Assembly: GCA_030267965.1 (NCBI GenBank)
Contig: BRYA01000334.1
Location: 1 to 64,000 of the forward strand
Direction: 5' to 3'
From: Triparma columacea
Lineage: Eukaryota > Sar > Bolidophyceae > Parmales > Triparmaceae
DNA length: 64,000 nucleotides
Shown: positions 18,740 through 30,500 of the stretch, piece after piece
How positions within the stretch are numbered: position 1 is the first letter of the stretch
Layout of the letters: every line of letters starts with the position of its first letter
Position numbers and translations under genes: made by a program
The notes under the pieces: model-generated
The model's input: the letters and a program-made list of their open reading frames with translations, nothing else
What the model was told of the DNA's origin: nothing
The model's database searches: none

Positions 18740-20137
18740 ATGAACGCAACTATCATTGTCGCTGCCTCCTCTATGGTCCTGGCTATCTTCGCCGTCGTCT
18801 TTTTCCTGCTTCAGGATGCTGCCGATGGAGGTATGGTCAACGCCTACGGAGAGATGACCATTCCCCAGGAAGATGGATCCTCCATGACTGCCAAGTATGC
18901 CATGGCAGGAACCACGAAGTCTGTCGTCTTCTCGGCTGATAGTGGAACTTCCTACATGTCCGAGTTTTTCGATGCTGACGGTAACAGGAATATCCAGTCG
19001 TATGAGTGGGACGCCACCGGCGCCGGCGTTCTTTGCAGGTTCAACCTCGAGCGTGACTTCGAGAGGTTTGATGCCATGAAGGTTTCCATGGATTCCATTA
19101 CTGTCGGTGAGGGATCTACCATCACTGTCTCCGATGGTGAATACGAAACTGAAACGGAACTCGCTGTTACCTACACCATGATCGAGGGAAGCGCTCCCGC
19201 TGACTGGCTCCCTGCCCCCATTTCCGAGGATGACTGCCATCAACTTGATCTTGACTTCGTCTACACTCCCGACCCAGACGATGAGGGCGAGGACCGCAAG
19301 CTCCGTGAGCTCGGTGTTACAACCGCTAGTAGATTGGCCCAGGCTGTCTACGATGATAATTCTGGTTGCTTCTCTACCAACGACCACATTGGGTGGCAGC
19401 AGGGAGAGGTCTGCTACATAGTCGAGGGCTGCAACCTTTCTTTCCGTGGAAGTGACGATAACGCTGATTGGGTTGACAACATTTTGGGAACACTTACATG
19501 GGTGACTGGAGCAGGGAACACCAGAATCCACCGTGGATTCTTCAACCAGTACCAAAGCTGGTACAATCAGGCCTGGGGCAATGTTCCTCAAAGCTTCAAG
19601 AACTGCCCCACCAAGACTTGGATCGGACATTCTCTCGGAGGAGCCATCGCTTCCGTTGCTGCTCACCAGCTCGGTGGAGTCGTGAACACCTACGCCGCCC
19701 CCAAGCCCTTCGTCAACAAGGCAAGGAGGCAGACCGGAGCCCGTACCTACCACGAGAGCGATCCTGTCCCCCAGCAGCCTATGACCCACTCCCACGGATG
19801 CGGAGGATCTGGATGCTCCCTCAAGAAGGTCTACGAGCAATGCACCAAAAACGCCGGCGTTTCCATTCCCTACCCTTGCGGTTGCGGGTGGAGGGGATGC
19901 AGGACCTGCTGGAAAACTATCTTCGATGGACCTTGCATTGGATGGAGCACTAAAACCGTGAGTGAGAGCAGCATCAGCGACCCTCTCAGACGCCCCTTTG
20001 GCACGGGCACCGGCTCTGCCATCTTCCAGAACATCAAGGAGAAGGTTCTAAGCTTCTTCACAAGTACCGGATCCTGCGCCTCCGCCGGCGGACACTTCCA
20101 CTCCATGACTGCCTGCTACGAGCCTTACGGACAGTAG
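18740..20137 (+). CDS. Class 3 lipase, membrane-anchored or secreted
   Basis: 465 residues, single exon. A hydrophobic N-terminal segment (about residues 4-24) acts as a signal anchor or signal peptide. A beta-rich region without known motifs (about 30-190) precedes the lipase-3 core: CNLSFRGSDDNADWVDN (oxyanion region), WIGHSLGGAIAS with nucleophile Ser298, YHESDPVPQ with Asp341, and the likely catalytic His in GGHFHSM (452 or 454). A Cys-rich insertion between Asp and His (CGGSGC, CGCGWRGCRTC) is unusual and suggests a disulfide-stabilised extracellular enzyme. The family hydrolyses acylglycerols. Codon usage is strongly C/G-ending, unlike most neighbours, which may indicate high expression. 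Confidence 0.9.
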   Translation: MNATIIVAASSMVLAIFAVVFFLLQDAADGGMVNAYGEMTIPQEDGSSMTAKYAMAGTTKSVVFSADSGTSYMSEFFDADGNRNIQSYEWDATGAGVLCRFNLERDFERFDAMKVSMDSITVGEGSTITVSDGEYETETELAVTYTMIEGSAPADWLPAPISEDDCHQLDLDFVYTPDPDDEGEDRKLRELGVTTASRLAQAVYDDNSGCFSTNDHIGWQQGEVCYIVEGCNLSFRGSDDNADWVDNILGTLTWVTGAGNTRIHRGFFNQYQSWYNQAWGNVPQSFKNCPTKTWIGHSLGGAIASVAAHQLGGVVNTYAAPKPFVNKARRQTGARTYHESDPVPQQPMTHSHGCGGSGCSLKKVYEQCTKNAGVSIPYPCGCGWRGCRTCWKTIFDGPCIGWSTKTVSESSISDPLRRPFGTGTGSAIFQNIKEKVLSFFTSTGSCASAGGHFHSMTACYEPYGQ

Positions 20138-21384
20138 AGCGACTCGCATAATGAGGGGAGGCGTTGAGTTCTTATGTTTGTGATTGGTACGGTGCGCACT
20201 GTCTGCTTTGTCATTTTGTCACTTTAGCAGTGCGCCAACCGGAAGATGCTACTACTCCGCAGCCCTTTTGATAGATATGGAAGAAATAGTTTTGTGTGGG
20301 GAAGGGATGCGTCGAGCTCTCAGCTTAGTCGGTACGACCCGCAAGGTAGCAACTTTGCGTCAGTCGGAGGGCAGGCTTGCTCCGCAGTCCCGTGAGTTCG
20401 TGTGTTGAGGGAGGGTTTGGGATACAATTTCCCATCTTTAATTCAGTGCATGTATCATCACAAAAATGAAACAACGTCTTCTTTATGTGTAACTGAGGGT
20501 GCCAACTTCTGGCTCGAGGCGTGGTCCTTCTCGAGCATAGCCGTCGGCACAGGGTGACAACTACGTACGCGCAGAAGAGGCTTCACGTTGAGGGCAAGTG
20601 TTAGAGGCACGTCAGTGGCGATCGCGTCGGCTAAGTATAGTAGATGAGATCATGATACAAAGCTAAATGGTGACTGCTCTGGGCAAGATGCAGCGTGAAA
20701 GAGGAATGCAGTCTTGGGTTGAACTAAGGGTTAAAAAACAAAAGAGGTTTATACAGAAGGTGTTTTCGTTTATTACGCGCGCCTGAGCGGCGGCGGCGCT
20801 GCCGCTGCTCGAACCGCCGACAATAGCCGTCAGCTCTGATGAAGCAAGCTTGCGGCGTGCCAAAATCCCGCGTCAGAGAGTAGGTTTGGGTTACTTTCTC
20901 TTCTGCGGAAAATGGGCCCTGCGATCTTTCGAGAAACCTCCTCGAAACCCTTTCTGTTGGTTTTGTTGCCCGGCACACGAGAGTAAATAGCGCAGAAGGT
21001 GGGTTTCATCAATTGTGACTTGGCGAACAAGGCTGTGCAGTCCGCTCCTTGGGCTCCAAAGTACTTCGCATGGGCTATTTTCCTGTCTACAACCCTCCAC
21101 TCTGACTCGCACCAAGTGGCTGAAGTATAGTTTGATTGCGAGTCGGTAGTGATTTTGGGTTGGGTATAGGAAGAAGGGGGGCGAATGTCCGTGGAGTTTT
21201 GGTATATCGTTGTGCGGAATGTTGGGATTCGGCACATAATTTCTCACCAAATCCCCCTCTTGCAGAACATTGGTTGAGGTTCTTGAGGTTCTTTGACAAC
21301 TTCCTTTAATCGAGACGATCCATTTACCTCGCAGCTCTTGCCTCGACCATAAGAGGAACGCGGCCCCTGTTCTGTACCATCGTC
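20138..21384. other. Intergenic, 1.2 kb, no supported gene
   Basis: Overlapping antisense frames (20724-21299) reach 135 codons but have no motifs and no consistent codon bias. A short GC-rich hairpin-prone stretch lies at about 20785-20820 (GCGGCGGCGGCGCTGCCGC). No tRNA could be folded by eye. Confidence 0.4.
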
Positions 21385-24300
21385 ATGATGCCGTTTGCTG
21401 TCCTCCTCCTCTCTGTCCTCCCTGTGCTGACCAGAGCCACCAAGGTTTTCGGGGAAAAGGGTGTGACCGTCGCCTTCACTACCCCCACAAACTGCATTGC
21501 CGGCAGTTCGAGTCCAGCTGATTGGTCGTTGACCGCCTTGCCCTCTCACGGCAATCTTTACCACAGCTCTGACACTTCCTTCTCCAGCCCTCTCTCCCTC
21601 TCCTCCTCTCCCAACACCTCTTCATCGTCCCTTGTCTACAAGCCCACCTCCCCCAAGTACTACGGTTTCGATAGTTGGGAATTTGGCAATGATACTGACA
21701 ACGACGACTGCGCGTTCAGGGCTGTCATTGCTGCCGCCCATGAAGTCCCCATCGCCAATGATGACACTTACTTCGTCGTCAACGACGGTACCCCCATCAC
21801 CATCAAGCCGTTACTTAATGACGAGGACGGAGCCAACGACGCCAGCTCCCCCCCCCCGGTCTGTATTGACAAGTCTCTCTACTCCAACAAGGGGAAAACT
21901 TCAACTCAGGGTGCCCTCCACTTCGTCGAGGTCGCCAAGCTCCTCGGTGTTGACGTCCACCAGCAGCCGCAAGGGAAGTACAAGGATGGGAACTGCGGCC
22001 AGGAGGACTGCAACGAGAACGGTTACTGCGTGCCCGAGTGTGAAATGACCTACATGCTTGGCGGCGTGTCCATAGGCGACGTCAATGGGGACGGTTACGA
22101 AGACATCATCGCCTCGACCAACGACAACAGTCCAAGGATCTTTCTAAATTTCGGCGATGGGACCTTTGAGGATATTACAGCAGCGTCCGGTGTCCAAGGC
22201 ACCGACGCGAACGAGTTCAGCGACACGACCGGTGTCGCGGTTGGCGACGTCGATAACGATGGTGACCTCGATATATATTTTTCCACTTATGGGAAGCGAC
22301 ACTACGGGTACCTCTTCATCAATGATGGGTCGGGTCACTTCACAGAGGAGTCCATCGCCCGTGGGGCCGACAATACGCAATACCACAGCAACACGGCGGG
22401 CGTCAGCATCAACATCGCCGACATTGACGGCGATGGGTGGTTGGACATCGTTACAAGCGAGTGGATGCACGAGGCTTCTCGTGAGTTCGACCCAGGCAAC
22501 CCCGGGGAACGATATGAGAGCGAGGGGTTCAAAGTACTGAGGAACAGGGGCGGAGACACGAGCTGTGATGTTGAAGGCGGGTGCGCTGGTTACTACGAGG
22601 ATATCACAAGTCAATTAGATTTTAAATTGAAGTTCACCGCAGAGCACAGGGAAGCGAGGTGAGTTGTATAATATATTTCTACGATCCTGCCCGAGAGAGA
22701 GAAGGAAGCCTCAAGTCAGCCAACCCAACCCCACCCCATCCCTCGCGAATCGTCAATATTTTCAGGAATGGCGGCGATCCCCCCGGCATGTACGTCTTCA
22801 GTAGTCACCAGATGGATATCAACCATGACGGCTACCCTGACTTGGTCTTCGTATTGGATTTCGGCAACTCGATCATTTACTTTAACGACGGAGACGGGGG
22901 TTACAACACCACTGGCTACGCCTTACCCAACTACGAATTAGGGGACAAGCGGTTCAAGCCCTTCGACCACTACCTTTCCTACAACAATGATTATGAGGGC
23001 TTCTGGGGGTCTGTTGACGGTCTACAGAGCGGCGTGGTGAACGGCATGGGAAGCACAATTGGCGACGCCAACAACGACGGGAAACTGGATTTTTTCCTCT
23101 CTGCCATTTCTTGTCCCCATTGCGGGAGCGAAGACGGCGCCGGCGACGTATCTGGGGGGATGCTGTTCTACTTCCAAACCAAGAGCGGAAACCGCTTGTA
23201 CTTGGGGGGGGATCTGACTGAAAGTGGAGCTTATGACGAACTTCTTGACGATAGTAAAACCGAGGAGTATAATGTCTGGAACGGCGGGTGGGGCTGGGGA
23301 ACGAGCTTCCTTGATATCGATAACGATGGTGATTTAGATCTCGCTTTGGTCAACGGTTTTGACTTTGCCGGTGCCACCGAAGATCTCTTAGCCACGGAAT
23401 CCAAGCTTTGGGTGAATGGATTGAATGAGGGGGGCTTCTTCGAAGAAAAGGGGAGTGCACTCGGCTTTTCTATAGCAAAGAGCAAGGGTCGAGGCCTCGT
23501 AACGTTCGACTACGATTATGATGGGGATGAGGACATTTTTGTTATGAACAATGAGGCTCGAGCCGAATTGTTCGAAAACAGGAAAGGCAACCTGAACGGG
23601 TTTCTGAAAGTGCAGGTCTTAAAACACGACGTCCCCTCCAGGAGCACTCAAATCCCAATAATCCACATCAAAACAAACCCCGACAGCGATTGGAGAATGT
23701 TCCAAAGTGGCCCAACCTCGTTCTATTTGGGGACTGGAAGTCCGACGACCCACATTGGGTTAGGCGACGATGCCCTGTCGGACGTCCACTTGGTGAAGAT
23801 CACTTGGCCCGAATACAACAACGAGATGGTGATCCACAGTGTGCCCAGGAACAGTCTTTTGAAAGTCAGGGAGGTGAGTGAGCGCAGCAGACCTGGCCCT
23901 TTGTTAAGTTCATGCACAAAACGCGCACTTCTGACCCTTTGATCGCCCTAAATTGGGTCATAACTTTCGGAACTTGATCGCGCTTGGTATTTTTAGTTTG
24001 AATTCGGATCATCGAATCAGCGCCTCACTATTAATGCGGACGAAACCGTGGTCGTACCCACTTGTAGCGTGCTGAAGTTAAAATCGATCACCCAACCGAT
24101 CGAGGGCGGTAGACAAGGGCTGACAGCTAAGGCCCCTGACGGTGTAAGTATCAAGTACTACCCCCCCAAGGACTTTGAGGGCGAGGTCACCTTTGACTAC
24201 ACCGTCGACAATTTCGGGCTATCCGATATCGGTCAGATCACGTTGAATGTCACGAAGACTACTGGTGAAGTTTACGAGCGCCCCGACAAGTATCCACCCT

Positions 24301-26192
24301 TAAACGGGTACGGAAACAACGTCGAGGAACCCACTTTAGGGTGCCCCTTCATGAGCTTGCACAGGATCAGCAACAGCGAGTACAATACATCCGCCAATGC
24401 TCTCCTTGGTGCGTATGACACTCCCGTGACTGAAGGAGAGGGAGTTGCGCGCACCCGCCCATCTGCTCGGCTCATCAGCAACGAGCTCTTCGATAGCTAC
24501 CGTCAGGACCTGAGGAGCGAACGCTTGAACGACCTGCACGTACACATGGGCCAGATGATATTTCATGATACAGACTTCAGCACCCCGTTCGTAAGCGGTA
24601 GCTTGGATGACATCATGGGCATCAAGGTCCCAAAGGGCGATCCGATCTTTGACGAGAATTCTTTCGGTGGGCAATTTCTGAGATTTAGGAGGAGCGGGGC
24701 CCAGCCGGGGACCGGCCAGGGGTTCAATGTAAACAGGGAGCAGTTCAACAAGGTCTCGGCCTTCCTGGATCTATCCCACGTCTACAGCCCTGCTTTAGCG
24801 CGACTCCATACATTTAGGACGTTTCAGCAGGGGAAATTGACCGTCGATGGGACCACGGGCTACATGCCCAAGAATGTAGATGACGTCGGTCTAGCCAACC
24901 CGCTAGAGAAGGATATGACTACGCAACTCTTGAGTGGCGACAATAGAGCGAATGTCCACCCCGCGTTGTTGGCGCTGCACACGGTCTTCCACGTTGAGCA
25001 TAATCGCTTGTGTGATGAGGTGATGAGTGAGATAGGCTATGCCGCCGCGGACGAGGAGGTGTTCCAGATGGCAAGGGCGAGGAACATAGCACAGTGGCAA
25101 GCGCATGTTTATGAGGAGTACCTCCCCGCGTTATTGGGGCCGAAGCTGAAGCTGAAGAGATACAGCGGGTACGATCCGACTGCATCCGTCGGTATAAGCA
25201 ACGAGTTTGCTACCGCCGCGGCTAGATTCGGACACAGTCAGGTCAACGACGTTCAGATGTGCGCTAACAGTGACTACAGTGAATGCGAGGGTGGTCACCT
25301 GCTGTTGAGGGACAACTACTTCAAGCCAGGAAGTTTCCTCCGTGGTGGAATGACTAGATTGCTTAGGGGGATGTTCATGCAAAAGGCAGGGAAGGTCGAC
25401 ACTAAGATGGTTGACGGAATGAGAAACCAGCTCTTCGGAACACATGCGTTCCCGCTAGATCTGGCGAGCATTAACATCCAGAGGGGGAGAGACCATGGGT
25501 TAGCGGATTACAACCAGGTCAGGGAGGATTTGGGGCTAAAGAGAGTTAGGGTGTTTGAGGAGATCACGAGTGATGCGTCGTTGGCTCAGCAGCTGAGGGA
25601 GCTGTACGGCGATGACGTCGATAACATTGACTTATTCGTTGGAGGGTTGGCGGAGGATCACGTTGAGGGCGGGGACATCGGCGAGACCTTCGGCACCATA
25701 ATTATGCTTCAGTTTGAGGTGCTCCGCGATGGTGACAGGTACTACTACGAGAACGAAGACTACCTCCTATTCACAGACTCGCAGGTTGCGAACTTCAAGA
25801 GGAGAAGCTTGTGCGACATCTTCAATGATGTCATCGAATACACTGACGGGGTTGATTCTAGAGTAGAGGGGTTCTGCAGCAAAGATCCGTACACCATAAT
25901 GTTAGGAGCTGTGGAGGACGACGAGGGTTGGATTGAAAAGCACTTCCAGGCAGACGTTCCGCCGATTCTCATCAGTGCTTTGGCGACATTGATCTGTTGC
26001 GTGGGGGGGGTATACGTTTGGATCAGAGGTGGAGTGAAGGGGCTTGACAGGCTGGGTTATACTGTCGTGAAAACGGGTGAGATAAACGGGAATGTCATCA
26101 GTGGCGAGGGAGGGGGCGGTGCTCATCATCTGGTTGGCACGGAGAGCGCCTCGCTGAAGGTTGTCAACGGAAATTTCGGGACTGCCATTTGA
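21385..26192 (+). CDS. FG-GAP/VCBS repeat - haem peroxidase membrane protein 1
   Basis: Exons 21385-22658, 22766-23873, 23997-26192; phases agree; 1,525 residues. Order: signal peptide; seven or more Ca-binding FG-GAP/VCBS units (DVNGDGYEDI, DVDNDGDLDI, DIDGDGWLDI, DINHDGYPDL, DANNDGKLDF, DIDNDGDLDL, DYDYDGDEDI); an ASPIC/UnbV-like segment (TSFYLGTGSPTTHIGLGD); an animal-type haem peroxidase domain; one TM helix (ILISALATLICCVGGVYVW); a short cytosolic tail. Peroxidase residues: distal His984 in GQMIFHDTDF, Arg1111 in GDNRAN, the EHNRL motif, and proximal His1207 in RFGHSQV. The covalent-haem Asp beside the distal His in mammalian enzymes is Phe here. It should face the cell exterior or the lumen and use H2O2. 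A paralogue lies at 32479-37427, and a copy of its 3' end at 18014-18157. Confidence 0.9.
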
Positions 26193-26354
26193 ATGAAAGG
26201 ACCTCGAGCGCAATATACGTGAGTGGGAGGTAGGAGTGGAGTTAATATTTTGATGGAACTCGTTTGCATGCAATTTATTCAACTTTTTAACAGCTTGGCC
26301 CTTGTCCGAAGTCCGAACCCTTATTATTATTTTTCTTGAGCCAGTAACTAAGAC

Positions 26355-27524
26355 CTAAGACCCCATTCCAAACGCGGTGAGGATGCTAGCAATCACCTTG
26401 GACAATAGCTTGCCTTCTGCGGCTTCTTTTGAGCATTGGTGTATGTTCTTGGCCAGGCCCTTTTTCATTTTTAACATCGGATGACGAGAGATCGTGCTGT
26501 CAAATAACTTTGCGAGGTCACCCTCTGGAACGGCCATTCCAGAAACGGCAACGGATGGGCCTTGTGAGTTGAATGTCTGGTGGCGCCAGGTGGAAGGCCA
26601 GAAAAGTAGCTCTCCCGGTTGTAGAGCAGCCCACAAGCAATCGCCTCGATCATCGTGGGGTACAGTTGTCGAAAATGCGTCGAACTTTTTACTTCCTGGA
26701 GGGCAGAATACAGCCTGTTTCTCGCCTTCTATTTGAGCCGTCCAAACATGCGTGCGGATCATGTCGCTGTGCATCTCCATTCCTGTTCCAGAGGCGCCAA
26801 CAAAAAGTTGCGACCAAAAAAAGCTACCCAGAAAGTCATCGACGAGCTGCTTGGTGCCCAAGCACCGCATAAAATCGTCGTCTTGCAAAGTGGGCGGGAG
26901 GTGAAGGTCCCCCCACACCTTATTGCGTTGCTCTAGGCTCAACGTCAGAGCGCCGTATATCGGAGGTTCGTTGTGGTTTTGTGATTTGGTAGTGCTGCTG
27001 CTACCTTCACCATCATCATCACCACCATCGCTCTGAATTACTAACTTCTTGAGTTCCGCAAAAGAGATCTCAAAGTTGTCGTGGTCCACCCGCACGGTCG
27101 GGTAAGCGTTGTGCTGAGCCGACGCAACCGCCTCTCCAAATTCCTCGACAAAATAATCCAAGGAGAATTTTTTGTATCCTGACCAACGATTGACGAGTTC
27201 CCGCAAGATGAAGGGCTCATTCCGGGCAACTTCAGATGGAACGTCCTCTAAATTTGTGACGACTTTGACACTTTGATAGATTGGGTGACTTCCCTTTGGT
27301 GTTGTGAGGTCGTCAGAGGAAGGAGGACAGTTGTTCAAAGGAATGGGGTCGCCATTTTTAGATTCAGGTGCTGCGTTTGAGCATACGGGGGGGTTCTCCA
27401 GGGCCTGTGCCTCGATCGATGGAACTCCGAGAAGTACCCCTAACCCTAACAACCCTAAGAACAAAAACATCCAATTTTTTGGGAAAATCTTTACCTGATT
27501 AAGCCCAGCCCTGCAGGAAGACAT
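26355..27524 (-). CDS. JmjC/cupin-8 2OG-Fe(II) oxygenase 1, membrane-anchored
   Basis: 389 residues, single exon. A hydrophobic segment near residues 18-38 (FLFLGLLGLGVLLGV) anchors or targets it to the secretory pathway. The cupin-8/JmjC fold shows the iron triad: His252 and Asp254 in MEMHSDM, and His315 in STWRHQT. The lead-in EPFILRELVNRW is also typical. Such enzymes hydroxylate proteins or small molecules using 2-oxoglutarate; lumenal location makes histones an unlikely substrate. It converges with peroxidase gene 1 (stop to stop about 160 bp) and diverges from the fusion gene at 27586 with only 61 bp between start codons, so the two probably share a promoter. There are two further homologues in the window. 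Confidence 0.88.
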   Translation of the reverse strand: MSSCRAGLNQVKIFPKNWMFLFLGLLGLGVLLGVPSIEAQALENPPVCSNAAPESKNGDPIPLNNCPPSSDDLTTPKGSHPIYQSVKVVTNLEDVPSEVARNEPFILRELVNRWSGYKKFSLDYFVEEFGEAVASAQHNAYPTVRVDHDNFEISFAELKKLVIQSDGGDDDGEGSSSTTKSQNHNEPPIYGALTLSLEQRNKVWGDLHLPPTLQDDDFMRCLGTKQLVDDFLGSFFWSQLFVGASGTGMEMHSDMIRTHVWTAQIEGEKQAVFCPPGSKKFDAFSTTVPHDDRGDCLWAALQPGELLFWPSTWRHQTFNSQGPSVAVSGMAVPEGDLAKLFDSTISRHPMLKMKKGLAKNIHQCSKEAAEGKLLSKVIASILTAFGMGS

Positions 27525-27585
27525 AACCCCACAAGCCTGCGCAAAATAACCTCAGGTTGAGACGGTCGTAGCCAACTCTTGAACC

Positions 27586-30500
27586 ATGGTTTGGCGTTGG
27601 GCTTTTACACTGCTCTTTCTAATCAATCCTGCTGTGAGCCTCATAACTGATCAAGATAGTGCATCTCTCCTCCTCGCGTCGGAGCTACAAGAACAGCAGC
27701 ACCCCCTTGACTGTTCTCGTACCAGGATTCTTGTCTACGACCTAACCCATCTTGATGAGGAAGGCATGGGGGGTGTCCTCCTCAAGGCTGCAGGGGCTGT
27801 GGCCCAAGCGTATTATGAGGGCAGAACTGCCATATTGTCTGACGATCCGTTGTCTTACGGTGTCCCTGAAAGATATTGCAAAGAGGAGCATCAGTGGGAC
27901 TGCTGGTTGAAGCCGATCTCGTCGTGCCGAGTTGGCGGGTCAGTTTCTTCTGCAGAGCTCGATAGCGCCTCAGCAAGGTTTGGAGAACTGCCACAGATAA
28001 GGAACATCAAGAGCAAGACGGAAAGGGCTAAGTTTGACCTCTTCCTCGCTGACAGCGTCAGGGCGAGGAATCACACAGACAGGGTTGTTTATGACCACCC
28101 CCTGCTGGGGGATGCTGCCTTGTACACCTGCCCCGAAAAGTACAGGAAGGTAGTTCCCGACTGTGATAAGTGGTGGGCAGGCGAGCTGATGGCTTACGTC
28201 TTCCGTCTTGAACCTGGTCTTCAAGAGGTCCTTGATGATTACACGAGTGAGATCGGATATGGACGGGGGAGCGTTGCCATGCATGTGAGGAGAGGTGACG
28301 CCATCGACTACTTGCCGGAGAAGCTGGTGACGGGTGGCGGTCAATTGCAGTCTCAGTATGATTGGCCGGAATACATGAGGTTGCTAGATTTGGCGCGGGA
28401 AGAGCTCACTGCTGCCGACATGCCTCCTCAATTAATTTTCATAGCAACTGACGACAAGGATGCGAGCAGCCAGGTGAGCGAGCCAGAGGAGATCGTGTGG
28501 TCGATTCCCTGTTGTTCAACGCCACTTCTCACGTTCGCTTCTCCTTTTGTTACAGCTCCCGCCCGATGGCGTCCTCCCTGCTTCCTCTAACTTCCCAGCC
28601 GCCAAAGTCGTCCTCTCCAAGTGGGCAAAGTTTTCCAGACAAGATGACACGGCCGTTCACCGTGCAAGGAAGATGGGGGGTGAAAATGCATTTGACATGG
28701 TTACCGAAGCCATTGCCGACCTTTACCTGCTTTCTCTAGGCTCTGTGTTCATTGGCTCGACATCATCAACATTTGGTACTTTTTCTTCGCAATGTGGGAT
28801 GCAAAATCGTGGGCACGACGGCGGACCAAAAAGCCTCCAGTACATTGATGCTTCGGATATTGCCTCTGGAAAGTACAAGTGTCCCGTGACAAGCTACTTG
28901 ATCCTCTCTTCACATGACTTCGAGACTGTGTCAAAGGTACTTCTCGACGAAACTGGCACCGCAGTGTCTTTTAACAAAACTAGCGGTATCCCACAATATA
29001 AAGTTGACGTTGTGAAGCGCCTCTTCCCCCCTCCCCCCGTGAAGCCCGAATTTGCGAGGACTGTGGATAGGAGACTTTTGACCATGCCGGCCCTTGCCCC
29101 ACGAAGTGTGGACACAGTCATTAGCTATGATACTAAGGAGTACCCATTCGCCGAAATTATTCAGAACGTCATTGCCCCCTCCGCGCAAGATTTGAGCTTT
29201 ATTCATGAAGTTCAGAGCGTTGATAATGTTGCTCTACAAATGACGGCAACAAACTTGAACCCTCTTAATGGATCCATGAGCGAGTTCCACGATGCGTTTT
29301 ACCGCCGGCTCAACGCTGACGATAAGTGGCCCGAGTTCATGGAGGTTTGGCTGAAGTTTGTGAAGGAAGTTGTAATGCCAATTTTCCCTAACACTGCGGA
29401 GCTCGTGTACCAGAAGACACCAACATTCCGTGTGCAACTACCTGGGTCGGCCACTGTCTTCTCCCTCCACTCTGACGGAGATCCTACCAACTTGCATCCG
29501 GCGGGAGAGGTCAACTTTATTCTTCCGCTCACTTCTGGCTGCGGGAACTCGGCATCAACGTGGGTCGAATCTCTTCCCTTTCTCGGGGATTACCACCCTC
29601 TAGGAATGGAGTACGGAGAAATGAATATCTTCGATGGCAACAGGTGCAGGTGAGTTATGATTTCCCTCTTTCGTCTCCTCCCCGAACCCCCCTAACACCT
29701 CTGTGTGTGTGTGTGTGTGTGTGTGTACGTGTGTACGTGTGTGTGAAGGCACTTCAACAAAAGGAATTCTGAGTTACCCGCTTGCACTCGAGTCAGCTTT
29801 GACTTTCGGGCAATGACTCGCGAAGCTTACAAGAGAACAGTAGAGGAGCAAGACACGCCCATAACCTCCTTCACCACAAAGCAAAAGTTTGTGATCGGGT
29901 CTTATTACACTACAATGCGCTCGGACGACAACATCGCTGCTGGCCAAGCTTTTGACTCGCCAGGACTCGCCAGGGAGGACGACGTCTGCGCCGCTGAACC
30001 AGACCTAGGAGAATCACACTTGGATCCAATGGCTCTCGGCCACGTGATGAAGCAGTATGATCTCAAAGACCCATGGGACGTCGTTGCTCTATTTGAGAAC
30101 CAGGTTGCGGAATACGCCGGGAGCAAGTACGCGGTGGCTCTGGATACGTGCACGTTTGCCATCTTCATGGCCCTTAAGTACCTAAATGCCACAGGTACAG
30201 TCACCATTCCTGCCTCGACTTACATAAGCGTTCCGGCGTCAATTCTGCACGCTGGACTCGAGGTGAAGTTCGACACCGATCTTGAGTGGTCGGGAACCTA
30301 CCGACTTGATCCCTATCCAGTCGTTGACGGGGCCGTCCGCTTCACTTCAGGAATGTATGAAAAGGGAACGCTGCACTGTCTTTCGTTCCATCGTAGGAAG
30401 CACCTGCAGATTGGCCGCGGAGGTATGATCCTCACCGACGATCCTCAAGCTGCGCGGTGGCTTCGATTGGCACGGTACAACGGACGAAGGACAGACATCA

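Noticed and set aside
20255..20405. Possible tRNA or small structured RNA (GGTACGACCCGCAAGG region)
   Set aside because: I could not form a cloverleaf with a proper T-loop and acceptor stem by eye.
20724..21299. Overlapping reverse frames of 84-135 codons
   Set aside because: No domain, no codon bias and no splice-consistent extension; treated as chance.
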